A DNA stretch of 49,882 nucleotides from a virus, in IMG/VR virus record IMGVR_UViG_3300010396_000054, positions 1-49,882 of that record; one strand, written 5' to 3'. The position numbers and the translations under genes are program-made. Below the pieces are notes generated by a model. It saw only the letters and a program-made list of their open reading frames with translations. It was not told the DNA's origin and made no database searches. Below, in pieces: positions 18,038 through 26,031 of this stretch; within the stretch, counting starts at the first letter, position 1, and each line of letters begins with the position of its first letter.

Positions 18038-19117
18038 CTACTGCGGAATGACGTAAGGCTCGCCGAGCGTCACCTTGCCATTGCCGATCGGTGGTCCTGC
18101 ATTGGCGGGGAACGGTTGTGTCGGCGTAGCCACCAGATCGAAGGTCGTGTTCCATGAGAAGGCATCCGGCTGGCGGAGCCTGCCAACATGCCTCAATCGG
18201 ACGACGCGGAAGTCTCCCTGGAAAGAGCTGTTCTGCCGAGACTGGAGGCCAGAGGGGGACGAAGATGACGGTATGGTCGCGGGAGGCGCGACCGCGTCGC
18301 CTGTGAGGGTGGCGACCAGTGGCGGCAAGGTGATGACGGAGCCGAAAGCGATATCGGCACGCATCGCCGTCTTGATCTGGCACTCGTAGAGACCGATCCA
18401 GGTCGGCTGGCCGATCAGGTCCTCGAATGCGACCTGAGTCTTGGTCGCGCTGGCGTCCTGCGTTCCATCCGTGACAACGAGAGTATTGGCGGACGCCCCA
18501 ATCTCGACACCGTTATAGGAATCGCCCCCGATGATGGCGATCGACTTCTGTTTGACATACTCGGCGAGCTGCTGAAGGTTACCGTAGAACCCAGGCTCGT
18601 CATGGTTCTGGACGAGATTAGGCGAGATCGCCATCTGGACCTTCCACTGCGGGAAGGCGATTGAGAAAGCGCCCGTCAAAGCCGAGGCAAGTGTGGTTCC
18701 CGCCGGCCAGTTGAACGCGATGTTGACCGGCGTCCGGAGCCCCGCATAGAGGTAGGGGACGATCTGCATGTCTAACGTCATGCTCGTGCCTACCCAGTTT
18801 CCGTAGGCGGGATAAATCGTCCCCGAGACGATGAGACCGGACTGCGCTGGCTTGGCCAAGGGAAGCCCGGCCTGCATGCCGCCATAGACGGCGATGCTCT
18901 TGCCCACAAGGCTGGTGGCTTGCCCAACTTGCTGAAGCGAGATGCCCCAGATGCGCAGGAACGAGCTCGTCGAGATCGGCAACGCTTGCCCCGCCGTCGA
19001 GATGTCTAACTCGATGTCGAGCGCGCCCATGTCGACTTGACCGTTCACCTTGTTGGTGAAGCGCTGGAGAACCGCGCCGGACGTAGGCTCAGTGATGACG
19101 ATGTCGTAGAATCTCAC
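18038..19117 (-). CDS. baseplate hub protein
   Basis: The GTG at 19117 overlaps the stop of the preceding gene as GTGA, so I use it, giving 359 residues starting with VRFYDIVITEPTSG. The content is beta-rich with a domain order like simple hubs: an N-terminal beta domain (VNGQVDMGALDIELDIS), a central barrel (SGLIVSGTIYPAYGNW), and a segment LAEYVKQKSIAIIGG that resembles the hub/gpD central region. The hub joins the tube to the spike. It lies between plug-like and spike genes, as in compact baseplates of the Pam3 type. Identification is by position plus character. Confidence 0.65.
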   Translation of the reverse strand: MRFYDIVITEPTSGAVLQRFTNKVNGQVDMGALDIELDISTAGQALPISTSSFLRIWGISLQQVGQATSLVGKSIAVYGGMQAGLPLAKPAQSGLIVSGTIYPAYGNWVGTSMTLDMQIVPYLYAGLRTPVNIAFNWPAGTTLASALTGAFSIAFPQWKVQMAISPNLVQNHDEPGFYGNLQQLAEYVKQKSIAIIGGDSYNGVEIGASANTLVVTDGTQDASATKTQVAFEDLIGQPTWIGLYECQIKTAMRADIAFGSVITLPPLVATLTGDAVAPPATIPSSSSPSGLQSRQNSSFQGDFRVVRLRHVGRLRQPDAFSWNTTFDLVATPTQPFPANAGPPIGNGKVTLGEPYVIPQ

Positions 19118-19605
19118 GGGCTCACTTCGAACTGCTGCGTCGCCTCGCGGAAGACCAGCGTCGAGGAGAAGTAGCCGCCAGCCAGATTGACCGGGGCATC
19201 GAGAACGCCAAGCTGCCTCGCAATCCCGGGATCGTTGACGGCCGGCCACCGAACCGTGATCTCGTCGGCAACGACCGCCAGCACATCCCCGTTGTATCCA
19301 TCCGGAGCAAAGCCGGACGCGGTGAGTGCTACCGTGGCGCCCAGGACGTAGTCATGTGGGATGGACGTGACGGCATCGACCCATCCATTGGACCAGGAGG
19401 CCAATTCGACATCGACCGCTGAGGTCGATCCTATCAAGGGCCGGCTGAAAACCGGGTCGGTAGAGCCAAGCGCATAGACGGAGATGTACCAGCGCTGAGC
19501 GGCGATGTTCCACGTCACGACCCCTGTGTATTGCTGCCCGTCCAGGGTCGGCGAGAAGGTAAAAGCAGAGAAGGGCGATGGCGTGAATTGCGTCACCGTC
19601 GTCAT
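19114..19605 (-). CDS. baseplate plug protein (Pam3 gp18-like)
   Basis: The ATG at 19605 overlaps the upstream stop as ATGA, giving 163 residues beginning MTTVTQFTPSPFSAFTFSPT. The text FTFSPTLDGQQYTGVVTWN followed by AQRWYISVYALG and DPVFSRPLIGS matches the small plug domain described for simple myovirus baseplates. The second half (about 77-136, PHDYVLGATVALTASGFAPD) is an extra module with the same YNG pattern as domains in the sheath and cement proteins. The plug domain normally has about 100 residues, so the addition explains the larger size. Confidence 0.7.
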   Translation of the reverse strand: MTTVTQFTPSPFSAFTFSPTLDGQQYTGVVTWNIAAQRWYISVYALGSTDPVFSRPLIGSTSAVDVELASWSNGWVDAVTSIPHDYVLGATVALTASGFAPDGYNGDVLAVVADEITVRWPAVNDPGIARQLGVLDAPVNLAGGYFSSTLVFREATQQFEVSP

Positions 19606-20342
19606 GAGCCGCCACCCGTGGAGACAGCCCCAGCTCCTTGCAGGGGTGTGGCGGCGGGGACGGTTGGCGGTGTAGCGAGCGAGAACGGCGCCCCTACGGC
19701 CGGGGCAGCGCCGGAGAGCTGCGGCTGCCCGCTGATCTGCGTGCCGTTCGAGAATTTCTGCATGAGCGCATTCTGAGCGCCCTGCGCTTGCTGCAACGTG
19801 ACCAGCGGCTGCACGAAATCCCACTGATACATCATCTGGGGCTGCTTGGTATCCGCCGCGCTCACATCGGAGAGCTTGCTGAGCAGGCAGTTCGTATAGA
19901 TTTGCTTCGGCGTCGCGACCGTGAACGTCCCGCCCAGGCTCGCATGCTGCGCGATTACCGCCCGGAGAGCCGTCATGACCGCGAGGTGTGAAAGATAGTT
20001 CTCGTTCCCCTTGACCGGACAGATCATCAGGAGGGAGAACGAGAGCGGATTCATGATGATCGCGTTGGCCGCGACCGCCTGATTGGCGAAGGGGTACGTC
20101 CCGAAATCGTAATCGGCCAGCGTCCCGCCGGGGGTCGGCTCGTACTGGGCAAAGAAATCATCGAGGCCCAGATCGGTCGTCGCGCCCGTGAGCACGCCTG
20201 CCGCGAAATCCACCGCCTGCGTGATCGAGACAATAGGCAACATGCCGCCCAGCATGTTGCCCGCGATCCCGCCCACGAAGATGATGAGCGAGATGCCGAA
20301 GGCGAGCTTCCATGCCGCGAAGCCTGGAGTAATGCCGCTCAC
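19602..20342 (-). CDS. Dit-like or hub-associated tail protein
   Basis: This 246-residue protein lies between tape measure and plug genes. The N-terminus holds one hydrophobic stretch (WKLAFGISLIIFVGGIAGN). The centre (FANQAVAANAIIMNPLSFS, then LLMICPVKGNENYLSHL) resembles the Dit_N-type pattern in which a short beta-hairpin and an H/N-rich motif precede hydrophobic strands, and WDFVQPLVTLQQAQGAQNA resembles its end. The last 45 residues are a low-complexity Pro/Ala/Thr tail. Position fits a distal tail or hub protein. The family match is tentative. Confidence 0.5.
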   Translation of the reverse strand: MSGITPGFAAWKLAFGISLIIFVGGIAGNMLGGMLPIVSITQAVDFAAGVLTGATTDLGLDDFFAQYEPTPGGTLADYDFGTYPFANQAVAANAIIMNPLSFSLLMICPVKGNENYLSHLAVMTALRAVIAQHASLGGTFTVATPKQIYTNCLLSKLSDVSAADTKQPQMMYQWDFVQPLVTLQQAQGAQNALMQKFSNGTQISGQPQLSGAAPAVGAPFSLATPPTVPAATPLQGAGAVSTGGGS

Positions 20343-20343
20343 G

Positions 20344-22161
20344 TCAGATCGCCGCCGTCGCCGCGGTTACGACCGCGGACCCTCCGGTATTGTTCCTGAT
20401 CTCGACGACCGGGCGAGGCCGCGAGACGCGCGAACGGATCGATCCGCCGCCGAGAACGCGCTCGATTTCTCTCTCGGTTTCGGTAGGAACATGCGAGCGC
20501 CAGTTCGGTCCATACTGAGCAACATCGCGCGCCACATTGCCTTCGCCCCAATTGTAGGCTGCGACGGCTTTTGCCATGTCGCCGCCGAATTTACGTCTGA
20601 GGGCGGCCAGATAACGCGCCGCGCCGGCCGCGGAGGAGCGCCGGCTGAGCGGATTGACGCCCAAGGAGGCCGCCGTCGCCGGCATGAAGCCGAACCAGCC
20701 GAGCGCGCCTGCCTTGGAGCGCATGGAACGCCCATGCGACGATTCCGCGCCTTCGAGGTTCCATAGCGTCCCCGGCGGGAGGCCCGCCGCGCCTTCATAG
20801 GCCCGGAATGCCGAAGGCGATGCCGGGAACGGGACAAATCCCATCTCGGGGTCGATGACATAGCCGTATTTCTCGGTGTCGCGGTTCATGGCGTCGAAGC
20901 CGCCGATAGTTCCACCCGCCACGGCGCCGGCCGCCGCCCCGTAAGGGCCGCCGATAAGACCGCCAGCCACGGCACCCGCCCCAGCTCCAAGGAGCATCTC
21001 GCCGCCACCAGACCCTGCCGCCTTCGCCTTTCCGTTCGACGGGATGATCCCGAGCCATTTGAGGCCCGAGGCTACCGCATGGGCGAGGGCCGAGATGTCT
21101 TCGGCAAAAGACTTGACATCCGTCTTGAACTGCGGCGAAGAGACGTACTGGGCGAATTCCTTAATGCCCGCAGCGATGTCGCCCACGATCTCCTTGAAGC
21201 CTTCCGACCCGGCCAAGGTCTTGACCGAGTCAACGAGCGCCGATGAGAGTTCATTGAACTCGGGCAGCATCTTCGCCAACGGAACGGCGAGAGAGTTCTC
21301 CATCTCCTTTCCCGCTCGGTGAAGCTGCGTGACGAAATCCTGCCATGCCCTCTGTTGGCTCTTAGAGAGATTGAGGTCGCGTGAATCCCGGGCGAAAGCC
21401 TGCTGCTGGGCTTCACGCTCCGCCGGAGAGGCATTCAGATAGCGGTTGATCCCCTCGACGCCGATCCCGAGCTGGGAATAGCCATAGACGTTGGCGAGCG
21501 TGCCACGCATATTCGCTGGCACGCCACCGAAAAGCGTTGGGATGCGCTTAAGCAGCGCGGCACCAATCTCCGCCGAGTTTCCGCGGGCGATAAGAGCCGG
21601 CGAAATGCCGGCCTTGAGCAGTGCCACATATTCGGGGCTCGTCGCGTCAAAGACACCCGTGGCCACATTGCCGAGAACGGTGCCGGGGTCGACATAGCGG
21701 CCAAAATTGAGCCCGAAGGACTGTCCCTGTCCGTACCCAATGCCAAGACCAGCAGAAAAGCGCCGGCCGGAAGCAATCGATCCGCCGAGTTTGTCGAGCC
21801 CAAAGAGGCCGCCGACCCCGAGGAGACCTCCAACGGCCGTTGCCGCGCCAGTGAACTTGAAGACCGTCGCGATGCTAGATGCCGCCGCCTTAGTATGGCG
21901 CGCGATCAGCATCCAGGCGGTTTCGGAACTCCGTGCCTCCCGGGCGAAACCCTTTTGTGCTTCCAGGGCGCGGCGCATCATCTCGCCTTGGGCGAGGATT
22001 GCCGACATCGTGGCGTCGTGCGCCTTCTTTCCCTCACGCCCGACGCGCGCCCAGTCCATCGGGATCGCGCCAAGCTTGCCTTGGTATTCGCGAAACAGCT
22101 CCATGAAATCACGGAACTGCTCGTCGCGAACTTCCACGTCGAGGACGGATTTCGCCGGCAC
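20344..22161 (-). CDS. tape measure protein with C-terminal lytic transglycosylase domain
   Basis: The 605-residue protein follows the tail chaperone genes, the conserved spot for tape measure. Residues 1-100 are helical and charged, 90-125 and about 385-425 are Gly/Ala-rich hydrophobic stretches typical of membrane-inserting tape measures. From about 462 a goose-type lysozyme/SLT fold appears: AESSHGRSM with Glu473 as the likely catalytic acid, ALGWFGFMPATA, and AYNWGEGNV. This domain cuts peptidoglycan during genome injection. A stretched helix of this size would predict a tail of roughly 90 nm, an estimate from 0.15 nm per residue. Confidence 0.85.
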   Translation of the reverse strand: MPAKSVLDVEVRDEQFRDFMELFREYQGKLGAIPMDWARVGREGKKAHDATMSAILAQGEMMRRALEAQKGFAREARSSETAWMLIARHTKAAASSIATVFKFTGAATAVGGLLGVGGLFGLDKLGGSIASGRRFSAGLGIGYGQGQSFGLNFGRYVDPGTVLGNVATGVFDATSPEYVALLKAGISPALIARGNSAEIGAALLKRIPTLFGGVPANMRGTLANVYGYSQLGIGVEGINRYLNASPAEREAQQQAFARDSRDLNLSKSQQRAWQDFVTQLHRAGKEMENSLAVPLAKMLPEFNELSSALVDSVKTLAGSEGFKEIVGDIAAGIKEFAQYVSSPQFKTDVKSFAEDISALAHAVASGLKWLGIIPSNGKAKAAGSGGGEMLLGAGAGAVAGGLIGGPYGAAAGAVAGGTIGGFDAMNRDTEKYGYVIDPEMGFVPFPASPSAFRAYEGAAGLPPGTLWNLEGAESSHGRSMRSKAGALGWFGFMPATAASLGVNPLSRRSSAAGAARYLAALRRKFGGDMAKAVAAYNWGEGNVARDVAQYGPNWRSHVPTETEREIERVLGGGSIRSRVSRPRPVVEIRNNTGGSAVVTAATAAI

Positions 22162-22162
22162 G

Positions 22163-22821
22163 TCAGCCCTTCCTCACTCGATTGCGGAATTCATGCGCGT
22201 TGGCGATCACGATGTCATAGCGCTCGACGAAGGCTGGGAACCCGTCTCCGGACGCCCATGCAAGTATCGTGTGGATTACGGAGTCGCCGTTTGGCTCGGA
22301 CCAGAACTGCCGGTCGCGGTCGACATCCGCAAGGAATTTGCCCACGCCGTAGAGTCCGATGACGATGTCTGCACACCCCAGCGTCTCGCAAGCCCAGTCA
22401 GGAATTCCGTCCTTTGAGCTCTGGGCGTCATGTGCCAGCAGCAGGTAAAAAAAGCGATGTTGTTGTCGACCTCGGCCGCCTCCTCCTCATCAAGCATGCC
22501 GCCAGAGACCGCCTGTTGAAGGGGAATCGTGTCCCACTTACCGCCGTTCTGGAGGACGACCGTTGCGCGGAGCCTTATCTCGTCCGCCAAGGCATCCGCA
22601 TTCGTCCCGGAATCCTCGGCAACTTGGCGGATCATCCGCATCGCGACGCGGGTCGCAAAGCCGGCCATGTCGCTGTTCATGATCGCGCCATAAGCCTTGG
22701 CGATCATCTGCCAATGCGCGTCAAAGACCTCGCGCGAGACCGGAGCGGCGTGGACGAAGAGTTTAGATCCTTCGCCTCGGTCCATTTCGATGATGATGTT
22801 GAGCTTGCGGTCGATCTTCAT
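22163..22821 (-). CDS. tail assembly chaperone, long form by minus-one ribosomal frameshift
   Basis: Reading 125 codons of the chaperone, slipping back one base at the heptamer, and continuing gives a 219-residue product. I followed the minus-one frame by hand from the slip to its stop at 22163 and found no stop in between. The added part (YLLLAHDAQSSKDGIPDWA, then LYGVGKFLADVDRDRQF) is well-formed protein text, unlike the unshifted end. The stop lies one base before the tape measure ATG. This is the G/GT arrangement of lambda and the E/E' arrangement of P2. The recoding is predicted from sequence, not shown. Confidence 0.75.
22276..22821 (-). CDS. tail assembly chaperone, short (unshifted) form
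   Basis: The 181-residue frame begins MKIDRKLNIIIEMDRGEG and has a mixed alpha/beta body (VSREVFDAHWQMIAKAYGAI, RMIRQVAEDSG) as in gene-G or gene-E type chaperones placed just before the tape measure. At codon 125 it crosses the sequence T-TTT-TTT. The last 56 residues of this frame (Thr, Ser and Arg-rich) look unlike a folded domain. This suggests the main purpose of the frame ends at the slip site. It overlaps the upstream SDR-like gene by four bases. Confidence 0.7.
   Translation of the reverse strand: MKIDRKLNIIIEMDRGEGSKLFVHAAPVSREVFDAHWQMIAKAYGAIMNSDMAGFATRVAMRMIRQVAEDSGTNADALADEIRLRATVVLQNGGKWDTIPLQQAVSGGMLDEEEAAEVDNNIAFFTCCWHMTPRAQRTEFLTGLARRWGVQTSSSDSTAWANSLRMSTATGSSGPSQTATP
22447..22453 (-). 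promoter_or_regulatory. programmed minus-one slippery heptamer (TTTTTTT)
   Basis: Seven T residues on the minus strand read as T TTT TTT in the chaperone frame: the last base of GCT, then two TTT codons. Both tRNAs can re-pair perfectly after sliding back one base. After the slip the next codon is TAC. The site falls in the expected overlap of the two chaperone frames just ahead of the tape measure gene. Confidence 0.75.
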
Positions 22822-23369
22822 GCCGCAGCCTCCGCCGGCACTCGTCGCGCGCGCCAGTAATGAAGGCCGGCCTGACCGGCCATATCGATGCAGAGCCGAG
22901 CCAGATCGGGGGCCGTGTGGACGGTGAATTTGCCCGGGCGGATGATTGTCGCCTTGTGGTTCATGACCAATGCCATCTCGACCAAAAGACGATTCCGGGC
23001 GTATCCGGTATTAGCGCCCCATTCGACCCCATCGCTCGAGATGTAAACAAGGTTCACGTCGAGAGAGAGCAAATGGCGTGCAAGCCCAAGCACGCCATCG
23101 ACATCGGCGCGGAAGGCGTCGCGGTTTCCTTCACACTCGGCGAAGCCCTTGGTGCCGGCGCAGAGATAGGCGACATCGCAGGGCGGCGTAGCGAACTGCT
23201 CGCCGGCCGCTACGCGCAGCAGATCGATCTTGACGGAGGGATGCCCCAAGTCATCCTCCGGCCGGTCATGTCGGCGCGTCGAGACAGAGACCTCCTGGCC
23301 CCTCAGTTCGAGCAAGGTGACGATCGCCCGACCGAGGACGCCATCGGCGCCCACTACGAAGTGCTTCAT
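22818..23369 (-). CDS. SDR/RmlD-like nucleotide-sugar epimerase-dehydratase-like protein, degenerate
   Basis: The 183-residue product has a Rossmann entry MKHFVVGADGVLGRAIVTLL with GxxGxxG at 7-13, and VDGVLGLARHL and VNLVYISSDGVEWG as in extended SDR (RmlD/NAD-epimerase) proteins. The serine pair S111-S112 is present. The family Tyr-x-x-x-Lys is only partly kept: Tyr123 is followed by Arg127, not Lys. It is short for the family (usually 280-330), lacking most of the C-terminal substrate part. It sits between tail tube and tail chaperone, an unusual spot for a sugar enzyme. It could be a reduced enzyme or a structural derivative of one. Confidence 0.7.
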   Translation of the reverse strand: MKHFVVGADGVLGRAIVTLLELRGQEVSVSTRRHDRPEDDLGHPSVKIDLLRVAAGEQFATPPCDVAYLCAGTKGFAECEGNRDAFRADVDGVLGLARHLLSLDVNLVYISSDGVEWGANTGYARNRLLVEMALVMNHKATIIRPGKFTVHTAPDLARLCIDMAGQAGLHYWRARRVPAEAAA

Positions 23370-23405
23370 TGCTCCTGCTCCTGCTTTATCCGGCTTAGTG
23401 CCGTA

Positions 23406-23846
23406 TCAGTTCCACAAGGCGCTGTTAATCAGGTAATATCCGGTGAGCGCGAGGCCGTAGGCGTAGCTCTCGCCGTTGAAGCCCATCTCCTCGACATTCT
23501 CGATTGAGCAGTTGATGTAGGTGTAGGGCGTCAGCGGCGTGGCGTCCGGGCGAACGGTGATATCGCCCAAGAGCGAATTCGATTGCTCCTGCGCCTGCCA
23601 TGCAGCCGCGAGCGCTTGCGACTTGATAAGCTCGGCGGTGATCCGCACCGGCTGATACGGCTCCGGTGATTGAACCGCGCCCGTCATCGTCGGCAGGTTC
23701 GTGGTGATCGGTCCGTTCCGGACGACACTGATCCCGCGCCTTCCAAGGAAGGGGGCCGTGATGTTGAGCCCTGAGAAGTTCGGGATGACGATGGACGCCC
23801 GAACCCTGTTTAGAGTTCCTTGCGGCTGATTGGGATTTCCGGCCAT
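23406..23846 (-). CDS. tail tube protein
   Basis: The 146-residue protein directly follows the sheath gene, as tube proteins do. Its features are beta strands flanking ITAPFLGRRGISVVRNGPI, a helix LIKSQALAAAWQAQEQSNS, and a terminal strand region ENVEEMGFNGESYAYGLAL. This matches the tube fold in which a helix packs on a beta-barrel. No signal, linker or second domain is visible. The protein would polymerise into the inner tube of the contractile tail. Confidence 0.8.
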   Translation of the reverse strand: MAGNPNQPQGTLNRVRASIVIPNFSGLNITAPFLGRRGISVVRNGPITTNLPTMTGAVQSPEPYQPVRITAELIKSQALAAAWQAQEQSNSLLGDITVRPDATPLTPYTYINCSIENVEEMGFNGESYAYGLALTGYYLINSALWN

Positions 23847-23858
23847 GTGCTAGGCTCC

Positions 23859-25511
23859 TCAGACCGCGACGAAGTTCTGGACGACCAGGTTCACGACGAT
23901 CTGCGTGAACCCTCGGCTGGGCGTGTAGACGACCGAGATGCCGTCATAGATGCCCTCGCTGTAGTCATTCGGATTTTCCGAGTTGTAGGCAATGAAGGGC
24001 TCGGCATTGACGACGACCTGTCCGGCGAAGGTCCCGGCATTGAGCGCATCGTTGAAATCGCTGGCGCTCAATTCGGTCTTCGTCAGGGTTCCAAAGGCAA
24101 GGCCGTTGGTGATCGCCGTGCTCATCGTCTGCGCGGCCACGTCCTGCAACCGATTGATGCCGTCCTGGTTGTAGTAGAGCGGATTCACCGGATCGTTCGA
24201 CCCGTTGATGACCGCATTCGCCAGATTGAGGTCAAGGTTGATCTGGACCCAATCGACCGAATACCAGTAGGTCGCGTCGTTGCCGTCCTGGGTCGTGCCC
24301 CAGAGCTGAATCAGATCGGAGATGCCGCCTTCCGCGCCAGTCCCCACGACATTCGTAAAGGCCGCCTTGAGCGTCGTCAGCAGGCTTCCATTTCCCTGCG
24401 TCGGGAAGGCGGTGGCGCCGAAGAGGAAGGAGAAGGCGAAGGGTGTGACCTTGTTCGAGCTCTTAGGGTTGTAGTTGAGCCAGACCCAGAAGGCGGTCGC
24501 GAGGCTGAACTCGGTCGAACCGATACCGTCCGATTGGTAGGGCTGGGAAAGAAGCGTGCCCAGCGCCGTTTCGGCTCCTTGCGCCGAAGGAAGCTGCCAG
24601 ACGAGCGTCTCGCCGGAAGTCCCAAGCGCCGCCTCGAACCAGCCATTGTAGCCAGCAGGGAGATTCCCGGAGAGTTGGAACCAGTCGCCGACCGAAACCT
24701 GATGAGGGGTCGTCGTGATGGCGGTCGCAGTCGTCCCGGTCGCGGCCAGATAACTGAGAGCATTGCTGGGCCATGGGCCATAAGCCGGAGCTTCGATTTC
24801 GGAGATCACATCCTTCATCAAGGACGTGTATTTCGTATAGGTGGCGAGCGTCGTCGTCACGAAGAAATAGGTCTTCGCGCTTGGCGCTTCGAATTGCTTG
24901 ATGAGGCTGATGAAGCTCGCATCGCCGTCCCAGGACCGCGGCACGAGATAGGCGTAGAAGAACTGCGGCGACGAATTCTCGGCGATCCAGCTGGAGAGGA
25001 AAGAAACGCCGTCGTCGACGCTCCCCTCGCCCAGTTCGAGGACATAGACGCCCTGCCCGCTGCCTTGGCCGAAGAACGAGGTATTCATCTCGTTCAGCTC
25101 GGCAACATCTTCGGGAGTCCACACGCCGAGCTGCGTCGCCGCGCCGGGGTTGCTCCCCGGCTGATAGGTGAAGGTCGAGGCGCCCGTGATCGTGCAGGGG
25201 AACGTCCCATTGTACGCAGAGGGGGCCGCGCCGGAAACGGTCAGCTCGACGACGCTCCCGACTGGATAGCCATGAGGGTTCTCTGTCGTGGCTGCGACGA
25301 TTGCGCTCGATCCGGAGCCGGAAGGCGAGAGCGCGGCAAGCTGCTGCGCCCCCGCCAGATAGGTCGCGAGATCGCTCTTTTGCGTGAGGAGTTGGAAGGC
25401 GCCAGGCGAGAGAACCGTCGCGCCTTGGCTGATGAATGCGCCCGTCTTCTGCAACGTCGAGGGCTTGGGAGCCAGTTGCTGAGAAACGTTGACGGTTACG
25501 ATAGTCGGCAT
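23859..25511 (-). CDS. tail sheath protein (DUF3383-like) with two inserted beta modules
   Basis: The 550-residue protein shows the contractile sheath style: FISQGATVLSPGAFQLLTQ near the start, VYVLELGEGSVDDGVSFLSS, then a long domain with FSLATAFWVWLNYNP, and a C-terminal strand region IYDGISVVYTPSRGFTQIVV typical of sheath linking arms. Two modules of about 60 residues are inserted, at 70-130 (NPHGYPVGSVVELTVSGA) and 258-320 (TPHQVSVGDWFQLSGNLPAG). They resemble each other and domains in other virion proteins here. A sheath confirms a contractile tail. Confidence 0.85.
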   Translation of the reverse strand: MPTIVTVNVSQQLAPKPSTLQKTGAFISQGATVLSPGAFQLLTQKSDLATYLAGAQQLAALSPSGSGSSAIVAATTENPHGYPVGSVVELTVSGAAPSAYNGTFPCTITGASTFTYQPGSNPGAATQLGVWTPEDVAELNEMNTSFFGQGSGQGVYVLELGEGSVDDGVSFLSSWIAENSSPQFFYAYLVPRSWDGDASFISLIKQFEAPSAKTYFFVTTTLATYTKYTSLMKDVISEIEAPAYGPWPSNALSYLAATGTTATAITTTPHQVSVGDWFQLSGNLPAGYNGWFEAALGTSGETLVWQLPSAQGAETALGTLLSQPYQSDGIGSTEFSLATAFWVWLNYNPKSSNKVTPFAFSFLFGATAFPTQGNGSLLTTLKAAFTNVVGTGAEGGISDLIQLWGTTQDGNDATYWYSVDWVQINLDLNLANAVINGSNDPVNPLYYNQDGINRLQDVAAQTMSTAITNGLAFGTLTKTELSASDFNDALNAGTFAGQVVVNAEPFIAYNSENPNDYSEGIYDGISVVYTPSRGFTQIVVNLVVQNFVAV

Positions 25512-25546
25512 GCGGTTCTCCCGCTAGACGTTGAGCCGCGTGTCGA

Positions 25547-25936
25547 TCACTGATAGGAGACGGAGATGACCTGCGCGGCACCCGGCGCGACGGTGATGCC
25601 GGTGAGGCAGGGGAATTCCAGATCGATCGGCCCCACGGTCGCCGGGATCACCGCGACTTCGTTGGCGGTCGCGACCGCGGCAGTCGTGGCGCAATCGTTG
25701 ATCGTCCCGGCCGCGCCGGCGACGAGCACGTTGACCCGGATCACGCGGCCGGGGCTCGCCTTGATGACGTGTGTCCCACTGACATAGAGCGCGGAAGAGA
25801 CGCCTCCAGACGCGGTGACGAGCGCGCCGGAGGGGTCGAGCTGGGCCGGGGTAGCAACGCCGCCCGCCTGCGAGGCCAGCTGGGCGAAGGTGCGCTTGAC
25901 GGCGTTGAGGGCGACAGCAATAGGGCCTTGCGACAT
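25547..25936 (-). CDS. small virion or tail protein, unknown (129 aa)
   Basis: The gene is preceded by CAGGAG and begins with ATG. The product is a Gly/Ala/Val-rich beta protein: VALNAVKRTFAQLASQAGG, then SGALYVSGTHVIKASPGRVI and LVAGAAGTINDCATTAAVA. This looks like a small beta-sandwich decoration or stabilising protein. It lies directly before the sheath gene in transcription order. No family was recognised. Confidence 0.5.
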   Translation of the reverse strand: MSQGPIAVALNAVKRTFAQLASQAGGVATPAQLDPSGALVTASGGVSSALYVSGTHVIKASPGRVIRVNVLVAGAAGTINDCATTAAVATANEVAVIPATVGPIDLEFPCLTGITVAPGAAQVISVSYQ

Positions 25937-26031
25937 GCGAAATGCTCCTGGTTAGCCCATGGTGGGGCGCGAGGTTTTTGGTAAGGCCGTGCTGCTGCTA
26001 CTGTGTCCGCGGCGCTGGCCGGCGCGCGGCG

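Noticed and set aside
23820-25553. A 577-residue plus-strand frame opposite the sheath gene
   Set aside because: Composition is Arg/Gly/Asp-rich without domains, and the minus-strand sheath is convincing; it is a high-GC antisense artefact.
25960-26031. GC-rich stretch before the sheath group as a terminator
   Set aside because: Stem pairing is imperfect and there is no T-run on either strand.
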